NCBI GenBank assembly: GCA_029263055.1
Contig: JAJCYG010000095.1
Coordinates: forward strand, 1-64,000
Source: Actinomycetes bacterium
Lineage (GTDB): Bacteria > Auribacterota > JAJCYG01
DNA: 64,000 nucleotides
Direction of reading: 5' to 3'
Position numbers and translations under genes: made by a program. Below the pieces are notes generated by a model. It had not been told where the DNA came from and did not search any database. It worked only from the letters and a program-made list of their open reading frames with translations. Shown here in pieces: positions 17,782-27,518 of the stretch. Positions within the stretch are counted from its first letter, which is position 1. Every line of letters starts with the position of its first letter.

Positions 17782-19008
17782 ATGTTTGAGCTCTTTGTGA
17801 GCCTGCGTTACCTTTTGGCCAAACAACAAGAAAAGTTTATCTCTGTGATTTCCCTCTTAGCTGTAGGTGGAGTTGCTCTTTCTGTGGCCACATTGATTGT
17901 GGTTATTTCTGTGATGAGTGGCTTTGAACGCGACCTTAAAGAAAAAATCTTAGGCACTTATGCTCATCTGACTGTTTCTAATGATTTCCTTATGGATGAT
18001 TACCCTGAGATGATGTTAGAGGTGCGTAAAGATCCTGAAGTGCTTGCTGTGACTCCTTATATTTACGGCCAAATTATGCTGCGAATGAGGGGGAAAGTTT
18101 ATGGCGCAGTGGTTCGAGGCATTGACCCTAAAACAGAAATAGAAACAACTCAAATTAAGAAACATATGTTGCAAGGAGATTTGGAGCAACTTAAAGATGG
18201 GGTCATTATTGGGCAAGAGTTAGCCACTCTGTTTAACCTAGAAATGGGTGATTCCATTAGTATGATTGCACCGGCTGCAGGTACGGCAAGTATGGGGTTG
18301 ACACCTCCTGTGTTGTCGTTTGAAGTTAAAGGAATTTTTCATTCAGGGATGTATGAGTATGACTCTCGGTTAGTTTATGTTTCGTTGGAAAGTGCTCAAC
18401 TTTTATTTGGGTTAGGAGAGAGTGTTCACGGTGTGAATATTAAAATAGAAGATCCTCTTTACGCCTTTAAAACAAAAAAGAAAATAGCTTCTCGTATTGA
18501 TCCACCTAATGTCGTGAAGACGTGGATGGATTTGAATCGAAACATTTTTGCTGCACTTAAAACAGAAAAAAATGTGATGTTTATTTTATTGGTGATGGCC
18601 ATTGCTGTGGCGGCAATGAATATTGTGAGCACCTTGATTATGATGGTGATGCAAAAGACTAAAGATATTGGAATTTTAAAATCATTAGGAGTGGATTCAG
18701 GGATTGTGCTGAAAATCTTTCTCTATCAAGGATTGATTGTAGGCATTCTGGGAACGTTGTTGGGACTATTTATAGGACTGACTATCGTGCTTAATATTGA
18801 TTCGCTTCAAGACTTGATTAGCCGATTGACAGGGTTTGAAGTTTTTCCAAGTGACATTTATTATTTAGATCAGATTCCTGCAGATGTTAATTTTAGAGAC
18901 ATCTTTACCATTTGTCTTTCTGCACTAGGAATCAGTGTGCTTGCTTCGGTTTATCCTGCTTTTAGAGCGTCTCGCTTGAATGCGGTTGAAGCATTGCGAT
19001 ATGAGTAA
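17782..19008 (+). CDS. lolC: Lipoprotein-releasing ABC transporter permease (LolC/LolE type)
   Basis: Inner-membrane subunit that extracts mature lipoproteins for transfer to the outer membrane. 408 residues. The N-terminal helix sits in the typical start LRYLLAKQQEKFISVISLLAVGGVALSVATLIVVISVMSGFE, a large periplasmic domain spans about residues 45-265, and three C-terminal helices follow with the FtsX core (MNIVSTLIMMVMQKTKDIGILKSLG). Only one permease gene is present, so it probably works as a homodimer. It lies between lysS (2 nt) and the ATPase gene (28 nt). Confidence 0.92.
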   Translation: MFELFVSLRYLLAKQQEKFISVISLLAVGGVALSVATLIVVISVMSGFERDLKEKILGTYAHLTVSNDFLMDDYPEMMLEVRKDPEVLAVTPYIYGQIMLRMRGKVYGAVVRGIDPKTEIETTQIKKHMLQGDLEQLKDGVIIGQELATLFNLEMGDSISMIAPAAGTASMGLTPPVLSFEVKGIFHSGMYEYDSRLVYVSLESAQLLFGLGESVHGVNIKIEDPLYAFKTKKKIASRIDPPNVVKTWMDLNRNIFAALKTEKNVMFILLVMAIAVAAMNIVSTLIMMVMQKTKDIGILKSLGVDSGIVLKIFLYQGLIVGILGTLLGLFIGLTIVLNIDSLQDLISRLTGFEVFPSDIYYLDQIPADVNFRDIFTICLSALGISVLASVYPAFRASRLNAVEALRYE

Positions 19009-19036
19009 AAACAGCGTAAAATAGGGCTTTCTCCAA

Positions 19037-19735
19037 ATGGAAGAAAAATTAATTGAAGTTCAAAATATTTCAAAAAGTTATGGTCTAAAAGGCCATGAAC
19101 TTCATGTCTTAAAAGAGATTAGTCTTGAGGTCTTTAAAAAAGATCGAATCATGGTGGTGGGGCCTTCAGGTGTGGGTAAGAGCACATTGCTTCATTTGAT
19201 GGGTGGTTTGGATCGGCCTAATCAAGGTGATGTCTTGTTTCGAGGTGAAAGCCTTTTTAAACGGAGTGATCGGTTTAGAAGCCAATGGCGTAATGAGCAT
19301 ATAGGGTTTGTTTTTCAGTTTTACCACCTATTGCCTGAGTTTAGTGCTGTAGAAAACGTAGCCATTCCTTCAATGGTATATTTAAAGAAGAGGGGATTAA
19401 CCAAAAAAATGGTTTTAGAAAAAGCGCGTCATCTTTTGGATCAAGTTCAGCTTGCTGATCGAGCCTTGCACCGGCCGAATCAGATGTCGGGTGGGGAGCA
19501 GCAGCGTGTGGCCATTGCGCGGGCATTAATGAATGATCCTGAATTAATTTTAGCAGATGAACCCACTGGAAATTTAGACTCAGCTACAGGTGAAAAAATA
19601 CAAGCGTTGTTACTCGAACTAAACGAAAAAAATGGTTCTGCTTTAGTTGTGGTCACTCACGATGAAAAGTGGAGCGAACAGACAAACCGGTTAATAACAA
19701 TGATGGATGGAAGAATCAATGCAAATTTACATTAA
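19037..19735 (+). CDS. lolD: Lipoprotein-releasing ABC transporter ATP-binding protein
   Basis: ATPase partner of the preceding permease. 232 residues with Walker A ([12 protein letters not shown]), Q-loop ([12 protein letters not shown]), signature [15 protein letters not shown], Walker [13 protein letters not shown] and switch His in VVVTHD. The [16 protein letters not shown] segment is characteristic of the LolD/MacB subfamily. Its 3' end overlaps the next gene by 17 nt if that gene starts at 19719. Confidence 0.93.
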   Translation: MEEKLIEVQNISKSYGLKGHELHVLKEISLEVFKKDRIMVVGPSGVGKSTLLHLMGGLDRPNQGDVLFRGESLFKRSDRFRSQWRNEHIGFVFQFYHLLPEFSAVENVAIPSMVYLKKRGLTKKMVLEKARHLLDQVQLADRALHRPNQMSGGEQQRVAIARALMNDPELILADEPTGNLDSATGEKIQALLLELNEKNGSALVVVTHDEKWSEQTNRLITMMDGRINANLH

Positions 19736-20588
19736 TGGAACATTTTATTCAAAAAACGATGCCAAGATCTCAGTGTTTGATCATGGTCTTTTATATGGTG
19801 ATGGAGTGTTTGAAGGTATTCGAGTCTATTCTGGAAAAGTCTTCCGACTGAAAGAACACTTAGATCGTTTATATGAGTCAGCGAGATACATTATGCTCAA
19901 TGTTCCGCTGGACCATAAAAAGATGACAGAGGCAGTGATTGAGACGGTCAAAAAGAATAAGCTCGCCGATGCTTATATTCGTCTTATTGTCACACGAGGT
20001 ACGGGTGGTTTGGGTCTTGATCCTTTTAAATGCGAGGCTGCTCAAGTGATTATTATTGTGGATAAAATTCAACTCTATCCTGAAGCAATGTATGAACATG
20101 GTTTAGAAATTATTTCTTCATCTATTTTGCGTACACCTGAATCGTCATTTAGTCCGCGTGTGAAATCATTGAATTATCTGAATAATATTATGGCTAAGAT
20201 TGAAGCGGTTCATGCAGGTGTTCCTGAAAGTTTAATGTTTAATGCAGATGGATTTGTTGTGGAGTGCACGGGCGATAATATTTTTGCTGTTTCGAATAAT
20301 GAAATTTTTACTCCGCCAACTTCAACAGGCATACTTGAAGGGATTACCCGAGACTGTGTCATTGACATTGCACGTAATTTGGGCTATACTGTTTCAGAGA
20401 AGTTGCTGACACGGCATGATTTATATACAGCTGATGAGCTCTTTCTTACCGGAACTGCTGCAGAAGTGATTCCGGTTGTTTTATTAGATAAACGACCAAT
20501 AGGTAATGGGAAGCCAGGTGCGATTACGTTAGGCTTGGTTAAGGCGTTTAAAGAGCTGACTAAACGAGAAGGGCTTCCTGCTTTATAA
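19719..20588 (+). CDS. ilvE: Branched-chain amino-acid aminotransferase
   Basis: PLP-dependent class IV aminotransferase for Leu, Ile and Val. 289 residues from ATG 19719, which has purine-rich GGAAGA just upstream; an ATG four codons earlier has no ribosome site. Family motifs: FDHGLLYGDGVFEGIR, the PLP-lysine region VKSLNYLNNI, VECTGDNIFAV, GILEGITRDCVIDIA and FLTGTAAEVIPV. A D-amino-acid transaminase is a less likely alternative. No other branched-chain genes are nearby, and the link to lolD is only positional. Confidence 0.9.
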   Translation: MQIYINGTFYSKNDAKISVFDHGLLYGDGVFEGIRVYSGKVFRLKEHLDRLYESARYIMLNVPLDHKKMTEAVIETVKKNKLADAYIRLIVTRGTGGLGLDPFKCEAAQVIIIVDKIQLYPEAMYEHGLEIISSSILRTPESSFSPRVKSLNYLNNIMAKIEAVHAGVPESLMFNADGFVVECTGDNIFAVSNNEIFTPPTSTGILEGITRDCVIDIARNLGYTVSEKLLTRHDLYTADELFLTGTAAEVIPVVLLDKRPIGNGKPGAITLGLVKAFKELTKREGLPAL

Positions 20589-20598
20589 AAGGTGACTC

Positions 20599-21102
20599 AT
20601 GCTTTGTAATGTGTGCCAAAAAACAGAAGCGGTTGTCCACTACGCCGAAATCGTTAATGGGCAGATGAAAAAAATGGACCTCTGTGAAGCGTGTGCTGTT
20701 GATAAAGGTGTGGGCACTAATGTTTCTTTAAATATGAGCGACCTTTTAACAGAAGCTTCCGAATCTACTTCAGACAAAGAAAACCCCTTATCCAAAGAAG
20801 CGTGTTCTTCTTGCAAGATGACTTATCTTGAATTTAAAAAGAGCGGTCGTCTCGGATGTTTTCATTGTTATCAAGCTTTTTACCGTAGTTTAGCTCCTCT
20901 GCTTGAAACCATTCATCATAATTCACGCCATGTTGGGAAGACCCCTGTCAAAAGTCGAGCGGATGCGGTTGATTTAGAGCGAATGCAAAAATTGCATGAA
21001 GCATTGAGTGAAGCCATTTCAAATGAAGAATATGAACAAGCGGCAAAAGTGCGCGATCAAATTAGAGAATTTGAAAAAAAGCAAAATAAGAGTTCAAAAT
21101 GA
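20599..21102 (+). CDS. mcsA: McsA, zinc-binding activator of protein-arginine kinase
   Basis: 167 residues. Cys pairs (CNVCQKTEAVVHY...CEACA, then CSSCKMTYLEF...GCFHCYQAF) form the zinc-finger part. A C-terminal UVR motif (about residues 130-160: LHEALSEAISNEEYEQAAKVRDQIREFE) matches the UvrB/UvrC interaction element. McsA activates the arginine kinase McsB. The stop overlaps the mcsB start (ATGA), so the two are translationally coupled. Confidence 0.92.
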   Translation: MLCNVCQKTEAVVHYAEIVNGQMKKMDLCEACAVDKGVGTNVSLNMSDLLTEASESTSDKENPLSKEACSSCKMTYLEFKKSGRLGCFHCYQAFYRSLAPLLETIHHNSRHVGKTPVKSRADAVDLERMQKLHEALSEAISNEEYEQAAKVRDQIREFEKKQNKSSK

Positions 21103-22178
21103 AATTACATGTTTTATTAAATCAAACAGGTGAGTGGTTACGGGGTTCAGGGCCAGACGCAGAGATTGTGATCAGTTGTCGTGTTCGTTTAGCTCGTAAT
21201 CTGAGTCGCTTTCCTTTTCCTGCAAAATCAACCAATGAAGATAAAAAAAAGATGGTCTCGCTGCTCGAAGAGTTGACTGCTGAATCGAAATATTTAAAAG
21301 AAGCCCTCTTTTTACGTTTAAACAAATTAGATGAATTGGATCGTCAGTTTTTAGTGGAACGTCATTTGATTTCGCGTGAGCATGCTGCGGGTGAAGATGG
21401 AAGTGCAGTGATTATTGGTAAGCGAGAACTCGTTAACATTATGATTAACGAAGAGGATCACCTTCGGTTGCAAGTGTTGCACTCAGGCTTTCAGCTTAAA
21501 GAATCGTGGTCGCTGATTAATGACTTAGATAATGATTTTGAGAAGAAACTTGATTTTGCTTTTTCTCCGCGACTAGGTTATTTGACTTCCTGTCCAACAA
21601 ATGTGGGAACAGGGTTGCGTGGCTCGGTGATGTTGCATTTACCTGCATTAGTTTTGACTAAACAAATCAATCAAGTTTTGCAAGCGATCTTAAAATTAGG
21701 TTTAGCGGTTCGAGGTCTATATGGTGAAGGGACTGAAGCTTCTGGAAATCTTTTTCAAATTTCAAACCAAGTCACTTTGGGTAAATCTGAAGAAGAGATT
21801 ATCAGTAGTTTAGAAAAAGTGATTCGCCAGATTATTGGTCATGAACGCAATGCGCGTAAATTATTGATTAAAGACAATGTAAAGCAGGTTGAAGACCGAG
21901 TGGGGCGTGCGTATGGAATTTTGCGCAATGCCCATGTGATTTCCTCAAAAGAAGCGATCGAGTTATTGTCGACTTTGAGAATGGGGGTTGATTTAGGCCT
22001 CCTGACTAAAGTGGAGCGTCAAACCATAAACGAACTTTTCTTACTCACACAACCAGCGCATCTTCAAAAAATAGCTGGAGAAAAGCTCAGCCCTGAAAAT
22101 CGCGATATCAAGCGTTCGAATCTTATCCGTGAAAAGCTTGATGAAGCCGATAAGCCTAAAAAGAAGAAGAGAAAGTAG
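21099..22178 (+). CDS. mcsB: McsB, protein-arginine kinase
   Basis: Phosphorylates arginines on misfolded proteins, marking them for ClpC-ClpP. 359 residues with the phosphagen-kinase fold: ISCRVRLARNLSRFPFP at the start, the loop MINEEDHLRLQ, the reactive-Cys motif LTSCPTNVGTGLRGS, and GNLFQISNQVTLG. The C-terminal domain (EDRVGRAYGILRNAHVISSKEA) corresponds to the phosphoarginine-sensing part. It ends in a very basic tail (KPKKKKRK). It is coupled to mcsA upstream and followed by clpC after 108 nt. Confidence 0.95.
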   Translation: MKLHVLLNQTGEWLRGSGPDAEIVISCRVRLARNLSRFPFPAKSTNEDKKKMVSLLEELTAESKYLKEALFLRLNKLDELDRQFLVERHLISREHAAGEDGSAVIIGKRELVNIMINEEDHLRLQVLHSGFQLKESWSLINDLDNDFEKKLDFAFSPRLGYLTSCPTNVGTGLRGSVMLHLPALVLTKQINQVLQAILKLGLAVRGLYGEGTEASGNLFQISNQVTLGKSEEEIISSLEKVIRQIIGHERNARKLLIKDNVKQVEDRVGRAYGILRNAHVISSKEAIELLSTLRMGVDLGLLTKVERQTINELFLLTQPAHLQKIAGEKLSPENRDIKRSNLIREKLDEADKPKKKKRK

Positions 22179-22216
22179 TCCCAATTTCTCTAAATTTTTG
22201 CACATCAAGAGGTTCC

Positions 22217-22227
22217 TATGCTATAAT
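22217..22227 (+). promoter_or_regulatory. Putative extended -10 promoter before clpC
   Basis: TGC-TATAAT (TATAAT at 22222-22227) is an extended -10 element with only a weak -35 (TTGCAC, 22198-22203). Transcription would start near 22234 and give a leader of about 50 nt with GGAGG before ATG 22287. No CtsR heptad repeat or CIRCE element is visible here. Confidence 0.5.
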
Positions 22228-22286
22228 ACTATTAGATAGTGTTTAAAATATTTGGTACTTGATGATCAGCACGGAGGAGAAACCAG

Positions 22287-24746
22287 ATGTTTGATCGATT
22301 TACAAACAGAGCACGACAAGTCATTATTATTGCCCGTAAAGAGGCAGACCGATTTAATCATAACTATATTGGAACAGAGCATTTACTGCTTGGCTTAATC
22401 AAATTAGGGCAAGGGGTGGCTGTGAATGTGCTGCGGAAAATGGGTCTTGATTTCGAGACGATCCGTTTAGAAGTTGAAAAAGCAGTGGGAAGTGGCCCTG
22501 AAACCAAGATGATTGGGGAAATCCCTTTAACGTCACGAGCTAAAAAAGTGATTGAGCTCGCTGTTGAAGAAGCTCGAAACTTGAATCACAGTTATATTGG
22601 AACAGAGCATCTTCTTTTAGGTTTATTGCGAGAAGGTGAAGGTGTGGCGGCTCGCATCTTAAAGAATCTTGATATTGATATTGAACAAGCCCGTTCAGAA
22701 ATTTTAAATGAATTAGAGTCTGGTTTTACACCTCCTTCTGAAGATGTGGAAAGTGGGGGTGGGGGTGGAGCTGTTCCAGGAGCCAAGAAATCTTCTGAAA
22801 CACCGGCATTAAAAGCTTTTGGACGTGACCTCACAGAACAAGCGCGTGAAAGTAAATTAGATCCCGTGATTGGCCGTAAAGAAGAAATCGAGCGCGTGGT
22901 TCAAGTGTTATGCCGTCGATCTAAAAACAACCCTGTTCTTTTAGGGGAAGCGGGCGTCGGTAAAACAGCGATTGTTGAAGGATTGGCTCAAGAGATTGTT
23001 AAAGGCCATGTCCCTGAAATTTTACGGACTAAAAAATTAATCACTTTAGATTTAGCTCTAATGGTGGCCGGAACAAAGTACCGCGGTCAATTTGAAGAGC
23101 GAATCAAAGCCGTGATGGATGAAATTCGCAAATCCAAAAATATTATTCTCTTTATTGATGAGTTGCACACCATTGTTGGAGCAGGAGCAGCTGAAGGGGC
23201 CATTGATGCGTCTAATATTCTCAAACCTGCTCTTTCTCGAGGAGAATTACAATGTGTGGGGGCTACAACCTACAATGAATTCCGCAAATACATTGAAAAA
23301 GATGCCGCTTTAGAGCGTCGATTTCAAACCATTTCAGTGGAGCCTCCTTCAGTTGAAGAGACCATTGAAATTTTACAAGGATTGCGTGAAAAATATGAAA
23401 CACACCATAACGCTAAATATACCGAAGAAGCGATCGAAGCTTCTGCCCGTATGTCTGATCGTTATCTATCAGGACGTTTCTTGCCAGATAAAGCGATTGA
23501 TTTATTAGATGAAGCCGGTGCTAAAGTTCGGATTGCTTCAATGGTAGAACAGCCTCCTGATTTACAAAATATTGAAACCGAAATTGATGAAGCTAAATCA
23601 TTAAAAGAGGCCGCAATCAGTTCTCAAGAATATGAAAAAGCAGCCGCCATGCGGGATAAAGAAAAAGAAGCTCGTAAACGGTTGGAGTCTACTTTAGAAG
23701 GTTGGAAAGAAAACCAAAAAGAAGAAGAAGTGACTGTGACTGAAGAAGATATTGCTAGCATTGTTTCTAAGTGGACTCGTATCCCTGTTTCTCGTTTGGA
23801 AGAAGAAGAGTCTGACAAGCTATTACGCATGGAGTCTGAGTTGCACAAAAAAGTGATTGGTCAAGATGAACCGGTTACAGCTATTTCTCGTGCGCTTCGT
23901 CGATCACGTGCTGATTTAAGTGATCATCGTCGTCCTATTGGTTCGTTTGTCTTCCTAGGACCAACTGGTGTAGGGAAAACTTTATTAGCACGCGCATTGG
24001 CTGAGTTTATGTTTGATGACCAAGATGCGATGATTCAGCTTGATATGTCTGAGTACATGGAAAAGTTTTCTGTTTCTCGTATGACCGGTTCTCCTCCAGG
24101 GTATGTCGGATATGAAGAAGGGGGCCAGTTAACAGAACAAGTGCGTCGTCGTCCTTATTCAGTTATTCTTTTTGATGAAATTGAAAAAGCACATCCTGAT
24201 GTGATGAACATGCTTTTACAAATTTTAGAAGAAGGGACCTTGACTGATAATTTGGGGCGTAAAATTGATTTTTGTAACACAGTCATTATCATGACCTCAA
24301 ATGTGGGTGCTGAGTTATTAAACAAGCAAACCACTTTGGGCTTTAAGTCGGGTGAAGAAGATCATTCGTTTGAAGGTATGAAAGATAAATTGTTGAACGA
24401 ATTAAAACGAACCTTTAAACCTGAGTTCTTAAACCGTGTCGATGACATGATTGTCTTTCACCAATTAAGTCGAGAACACTTGATGGAGATCGTGGAAATT
24501 GAGTTAAAGAAAGTATCCAAACATCTCGAGAAAAAAGAAATTAAAATCTCTTTTGATCAAGCAATAAAAGAGCTTCTCATTGAAAAAGGGTTTGATCCTA
24601 AATACGGGGCTCGCCCGTTGCGCAGAGCGGTTCAACGCTATGTGGAAGATTCATTAGCTGAAGAGATTTTGCGTTCGAAAAAAGAAAAAATCAAAGAGAT
24701 CAAAGCAACGCGCAAAAACGATACCATTGTTTTTACTCGGGTTTAA
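22287..24746 (+). CDS. clpC: ATP-dependent Clp protease ATP-binding subunit ClpC
   Basis: AAA+ unfoldase that feeds ClpP and recognises arginine-phosphorylated substrates. 819 residues. Two N-terminal Clp repeats (about 5-145: [12 protein letters not shown] twice) are followed by the first AAA module with [15 protein letters not shown] (about 228). A middle domain contains a UVR motif ([20 protein letters not shown], about 445) that marks ClpC. The second AAA module has [15 protein letters not shown] (about 557). The ClpP-docking tripeptide LGF occurs in TTLGFKSG. A strong terminator follows. Adjacent mcsA and mcsB support the assignment. Confidence 0.96.
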   Translation: MFDRFTNRARQVIIIARKEADRFNHNYIGTEHLLLGLIKLGQGVAVNVLRKMGLDFETIRLEVEKAVGSGPETKMIGEIPLTSRAKKVIELAVEEARNLNHSYIGTEHLLLGLLREGEGVAARILKNLDIDIEQARSEILNELESGFTPPSEDVESGGGGGAVPGAKKSSETPALKAFGRDLTEQARESKLDPVIGRKEEIERVVQVLCRRSKNNPVLLGEAGVGKTAIVEGLAQEIVKGHVPEILRTKKLITLDLALMVAGTKYRGQFEERIKAVMDEIRKSKNIILFIDELHTIVGAGAAEGAIDASNILKPALSRGELQCVGATTYNEFRKYIEKDAALERRFQTISVEPPSVEETIEILQGLREKYETHHNAKYTEEAIEASARMSDRYLSGRFLPDKAIDLLDEAGAKVRIASMVEQPPDLQNIETEIDEAKSLKEAAISSQEYEKAAAMRDKEKEARKRLESTLEGWKENQKEEEVTVTEEDIASIVSKWTRIPVSRLEEEESDKLLRMESELHKKVIGQDEPVTAISRALRRSRADLSDHRRPIGSFVFLGPTGVGKTLLARALAEFMFDDQDAMIQLDMSEYMEKFSVSRMTGSPPGYVGYEEGGQLTEQVRRRPYSVILFDEIEKAHPDVMNMLLQILEEGTLTDNLGRKIDFCNTVIIMTSNVGAELLNKQTTLGFKSGEEDHSFEGMKDKLLNELKRTFKPEFLNRVDDMIVFHQLSREHLMEIVEIELKKVSKHLEKKEIKISFDQAIKELLIEKGFDPKYGARPLRRAVQRYVEDSLAEEILRSKKEKIKEIKATRKNDTIVFTRV

Positions 24747-24773
24747 ATTTCTCTTGGGGTTTAAATGAAATAG

Positions 24774-24812
24774 GTGGCTGTCTGATTTCGGAATCGGACA
24801 GCCACTCTTTTT
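24774..24812 (+). terminator. Rho-independent terminator after clpC
   Basis: A 14-bp stem (24774-24787 with 24792-24805, one T-G pair), loop TCGG, followed by TCTTTTT. It separates the mcs-clpC operon from the ispD group. Confidence 0.93.
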
Positions 24813-24858
24813 AATAGCCCTCTAAAGATAAAATCGCCTCTTCTTTAAAAAGTGACTG

Positions 24859-25572
24859 ATGAAAAATAAAAAACCATTTGTTTCAGTGGTATTGCCTGCT
24901 GCAGGACAGGGAACACGGATGAAATCAGCTCAGAATAAGCTTTGGATCCCTCTTGACGGGGTTCCTCTGATTGTTTATTCTTTGAATGTTTTTATAGAGT
25001 CTCCTTGCGTACAAGAGGTTATCTTAGTTGTGCCTCCTGGAAACATAGAGCCGTATCAGACCGAAATAGTGGATCCTTTAAAAACAGACAAGCCGATTCG
25101 GTTAATTGAAGGTGGGGCTCGGCGCCAAGATTCAGTTGGAAATGGGGTCCAAGCAATCTCATCAAAATGTGATATTGTGATGGTTCATGATGGGGCGCGT
25201 CCATTTGTGACAGAGGCGATGATCGAGCAATCAGTTGCTGAGGCAGAAGAGTCGGGTGGGTGTGTGATTGGTGTGCCAAGTAAAGCAACCATGAAAGAGA
25301 GTGATGAGGCAAAGTGGGTGGTTCGAACGCCGCCGCGAGATCGGTTGTGGGAGATTCAAACCCCTCAAACAGCTCAAGCTTTGATTTTAAAAAAAGCATT
25401 TGAAAAAGCTGAAAAAGAAAATTTAGACGTGACAGATGAAGGTATGTTGTTAGAAGCAATGGGGCATTCGGTTAAAATTGTTGAAGGGGAATACACAAAT
25501 ATTAAAGTGACCACTCCTGAAGATATATGGATTGCAGAACAGATTTTGAAAAAGAAAAAAGAGGCAGAATAA
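24859..25572 (+). CDS. ispD: 2-C-methyl-D-erythritol 4-phosphate cytidylyltransferase
   Basis: Third enzyme of the MEP isoprenoid pathway, joining CTP and methylerythritol phosphate. 237 residues with the nucleotide-binding start VVLPAAGQGTRMKSAQNKLW, the segment MVHDGARPFVTEAMIEQSV, WEIQTPQTA and NIKVTTPEDIWIAEQIL. The first codon of ispF follows the stop directly, and together they form the classical ispD-ispF pair at the head of a long operon. Confidence 0.96.
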   Translation: MKNKKPFVSVVLPAAGQGTRMKSAQNKLWIPLDGVPLIVYSLNVFIESPCVQEVILVVPPGNIEPYQTEIVDPLKTDKPIRLIEGGARRQDSVGNGVQAISSKCDIVMVHDGARPFVTEAMIEQSVAEAEESGGCVIGVPSKATMKESDEAKWVVRTPPRDRLWEIQTPQTAQALILKKAFEKAEKENLDVTDEGMLLEAMGHSVKIVEGEYTNIKVTTPEDIWIAEQILKKKKEAE

Positions 25573-26046
25573 ATGAGAGTTGGATTAGGATATGATGCGC
25601 ATCCTTTTGTTGAAGGAAGAGATCTTTTTTTAGGAGGCGTTCCGATTGCTCATGAAAAAGGATTAAAAGGGCATTCAGATGCAGATGTACTTTTACACGC
25701 GATTTGTGATGCGTTGTTGGGTGCTTCTGGTCAGGGGGATATGGGACGCTTTTTTCCAGATACAGACCCTGCTTTTAAGAATAAGCGGAGTGACTTCTTT
25801 CTTTTAGAAGTGCAAAAGATTTTAAATGACAAAAACCTCTCTGTTGATTACATCGACTGTATTGTTATTTGTGAAAAACCAAAACTAGGTCCATTTTTTG
25901 AAGAGATTCGAACCAAAATTTCAGAGATTCTTTCATTAGATGCAGAAAGAATAAATATTAAAGCAAAAACAAACGAAGGAATGGGTTTTACTGGGCGCAA
26001 AGAAGGTATTGCTGCCTATGCCATTACTTCTTTAAAGGAGTCTTAA
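25573..26046 (+). CDS. ispF: 2-C-methyl-D-erythritol 2,4-cyclodiphosphate synthase
   Basis: Forms the cyclic diphosphate intermediate of the MEP pathway. 157 residues, standard length. The metal ligands sit in GYDAHPF and GHSDADVLLHAICDALLGA. DMGRFFPDTDP and the C-terminal NIKAKTNEGMGFTGRKEGIAAYA are conserved. The stop overlaps the gltX start as TAATG. Confidence 0.97.
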   Translation: MRVGLGYDAHPFVEGRDLFLGGVPIAHEKGLKGHSDADVLLHAICDALLGASGQGDMGRFFPDTDPAFKNKRSDFFLLEVQKILNDKNLSVDYIDCIVICEKPKLGPFFEEIRTKISEILSLDAERINIKAKTNEGMGFTGRKEGIAAYAITSLKES

Positions 26047-27518
26047 TGAGTGTGCGTGTCCGTTTTGCCCCATCACCTACAGGGTATTTGCATGTAGGTA
26101 ATGCCCGAACTGCTTTATTTAATTGGTTGTATGCGCGTCATCATCAAGATGGAAAGTTGATTCTTCGTATTGAAGACACAGACAAAGAACGTTCCACTAA
26201 AGAATTTGAACAAGGGTTGATTGATGATTTGAAATGGTTGGGAATGGATTGGGACGAAGGTCCTGACGTGGGTGGAGAGCATGGCCCTTACCGTCAATCT
26301 GAACGAGATGACACGTATCAAACATATCAAAAACAACTCCAAGAAAAAGAGTTGGTTTACCGTTGTTTTTGTTCGCAAGAAGAATTAAAACAACGGCGCG
26401 AAGCTGCTTTAGCCGCAGGTAAGCCCCCTAAATATGACAATCGTTGTCGCGATCTTTCGAATGAACAAATCGCTTCTTTTGAAACAGAAGGGCGTGTTTG
26501 TGTGTGGCGCTTTAAAGTACCAGTAGGGCGTGTGATCACATTTGATGACGCAGTGCGGGGTGAGGTTCGTTTTGATTGTGACACCATGGGTGATTTTGTC
26601 ATTTTTAAAGGAGATGGGGGACCTACGTTTCACTTTTCAGTGGTGATTGATGATCACTTGATGCAGATTAATCATGTGATTCGTGGAGAAGATCATCTTT
26701 CAAATACCCCAAAACATATTTTACTTTATGAAGCAATTGGAGCAGAGCCACCTAAGTATGGGCATCTGCCGTTAATTTTAGGTTCTGATCGGGCTCCTTT
26801 GAGCAAACGCCATGGCAAGACGTCTGTGCGTCAGTATCGCGAGATGGGTTATCCTCCTGAAGCAGTCATCAACTACTTATCTTTATTAGGGTGGTCTCCA
26901 AAAGACAATCGAGAAGTATTTAAGCCTGAAGATTTGATCTCTATTTTTTCGATCGATAATTTGAATAAGTCTGGGGCTGTGTTTGATGTGGAAAAGATGG
27001 GGTGGATTTCGGCTCAACATATGAAAGAAAAAAATCCTAAAGAAATTTTAGAACATGCCATGCCTGCATTGATTGAAGCTAAAAAAGTTTCAGAACCTCT
27101 TTCTGCAGAAGAGAGTGATCGGTTAGAAAAAATGGTGGCAGCTGTGCGATCAGGATTGCGTTATTACAACCAATTGCCTGAACAGATGGACTTGTTTATG
27201 AATGATGAATTTGAAATTGCTGAGGCAGAAGCTTTGGAAGTTTTAAAACAAGAGCATGTGGCGCCTCTTCTAAAAGAGTTTTCTCAAAAAGTGAGTGAAC
27301 TGGATGATTATTCTAATGAAAGTATCAAAGGCTGTTTTAAAGCCATTCAAAAAGAGACAGGCATTAAAGGAAAGAATTTCTTTTTGCCGGTTCGACTCTC
27401 TTTAACTGGGCAATTGCATGGTCCTGAAATTGTTGATGTGTTTCCTGCCTTAGGAAAAGAACGCCTTTTAAAACGAATTGACCGTGTGCGCAACCTTTAT
27501 GTCGAGGCTGGTACATGA
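26046..27518 (+). CDS. gltX: Glutamyl-tRNA synthetase
   Basis: Charges tRNA-Glu (or both Glu and Gln tRNAs in organisms with GatCAB). 490 residues. Class I signature near the N-terminus (RFAPSPTGYLHVGNARTALFNW) and KMSKS counterpart PLSKRHGKTSV. The helical anticodon-binding part fills the C-terminal third. Overlaps of 1 nt with ispF and 4 nt with cysS show tight coupling. Confidence 0.96.
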   Translation: MSVRVRFAPSPTGYLHVGNARTALFNWLYARHHQDGKLILRIEDTDKERSTKEFEQGLIDDLKWLGMDWDEGPDVGGEHGPYRQSERDDTYQTYQKQLQEKELVYRCFCSQEELKQRREAALAAGKPPKYDNRCRDLSNEQIASFETEGRVCVWRFKVPVGRVITFDDAVRGEVRFDCDTMGDFVIFKGDGGPTFHFSVVIDDHLMQINHVIRGEDHLSNTPKHILLYEAIGAEPPKYGHLPLILGSDRAPLSKRHGKTSVRQYREMGYPPEAVINYLSLLGWSPKDNREVFKPEDLISIFSIDNLNKSGAVFDVEKMGWISAQHMKEKNPKEILEHAMPALIEAKKVSEPLSAEESDRLEKMVAAVRSGLRYYNQLPEQMDLFMNDEFEIAEAEALEVLKQEHVAPLLKEFSQKVSELDDYSNESIKGCFKAIQKETGIKGKNFFLPVRLSLTGQLHGPEIVDVFPALGKERLLKRIDRVRNLYVEAGT

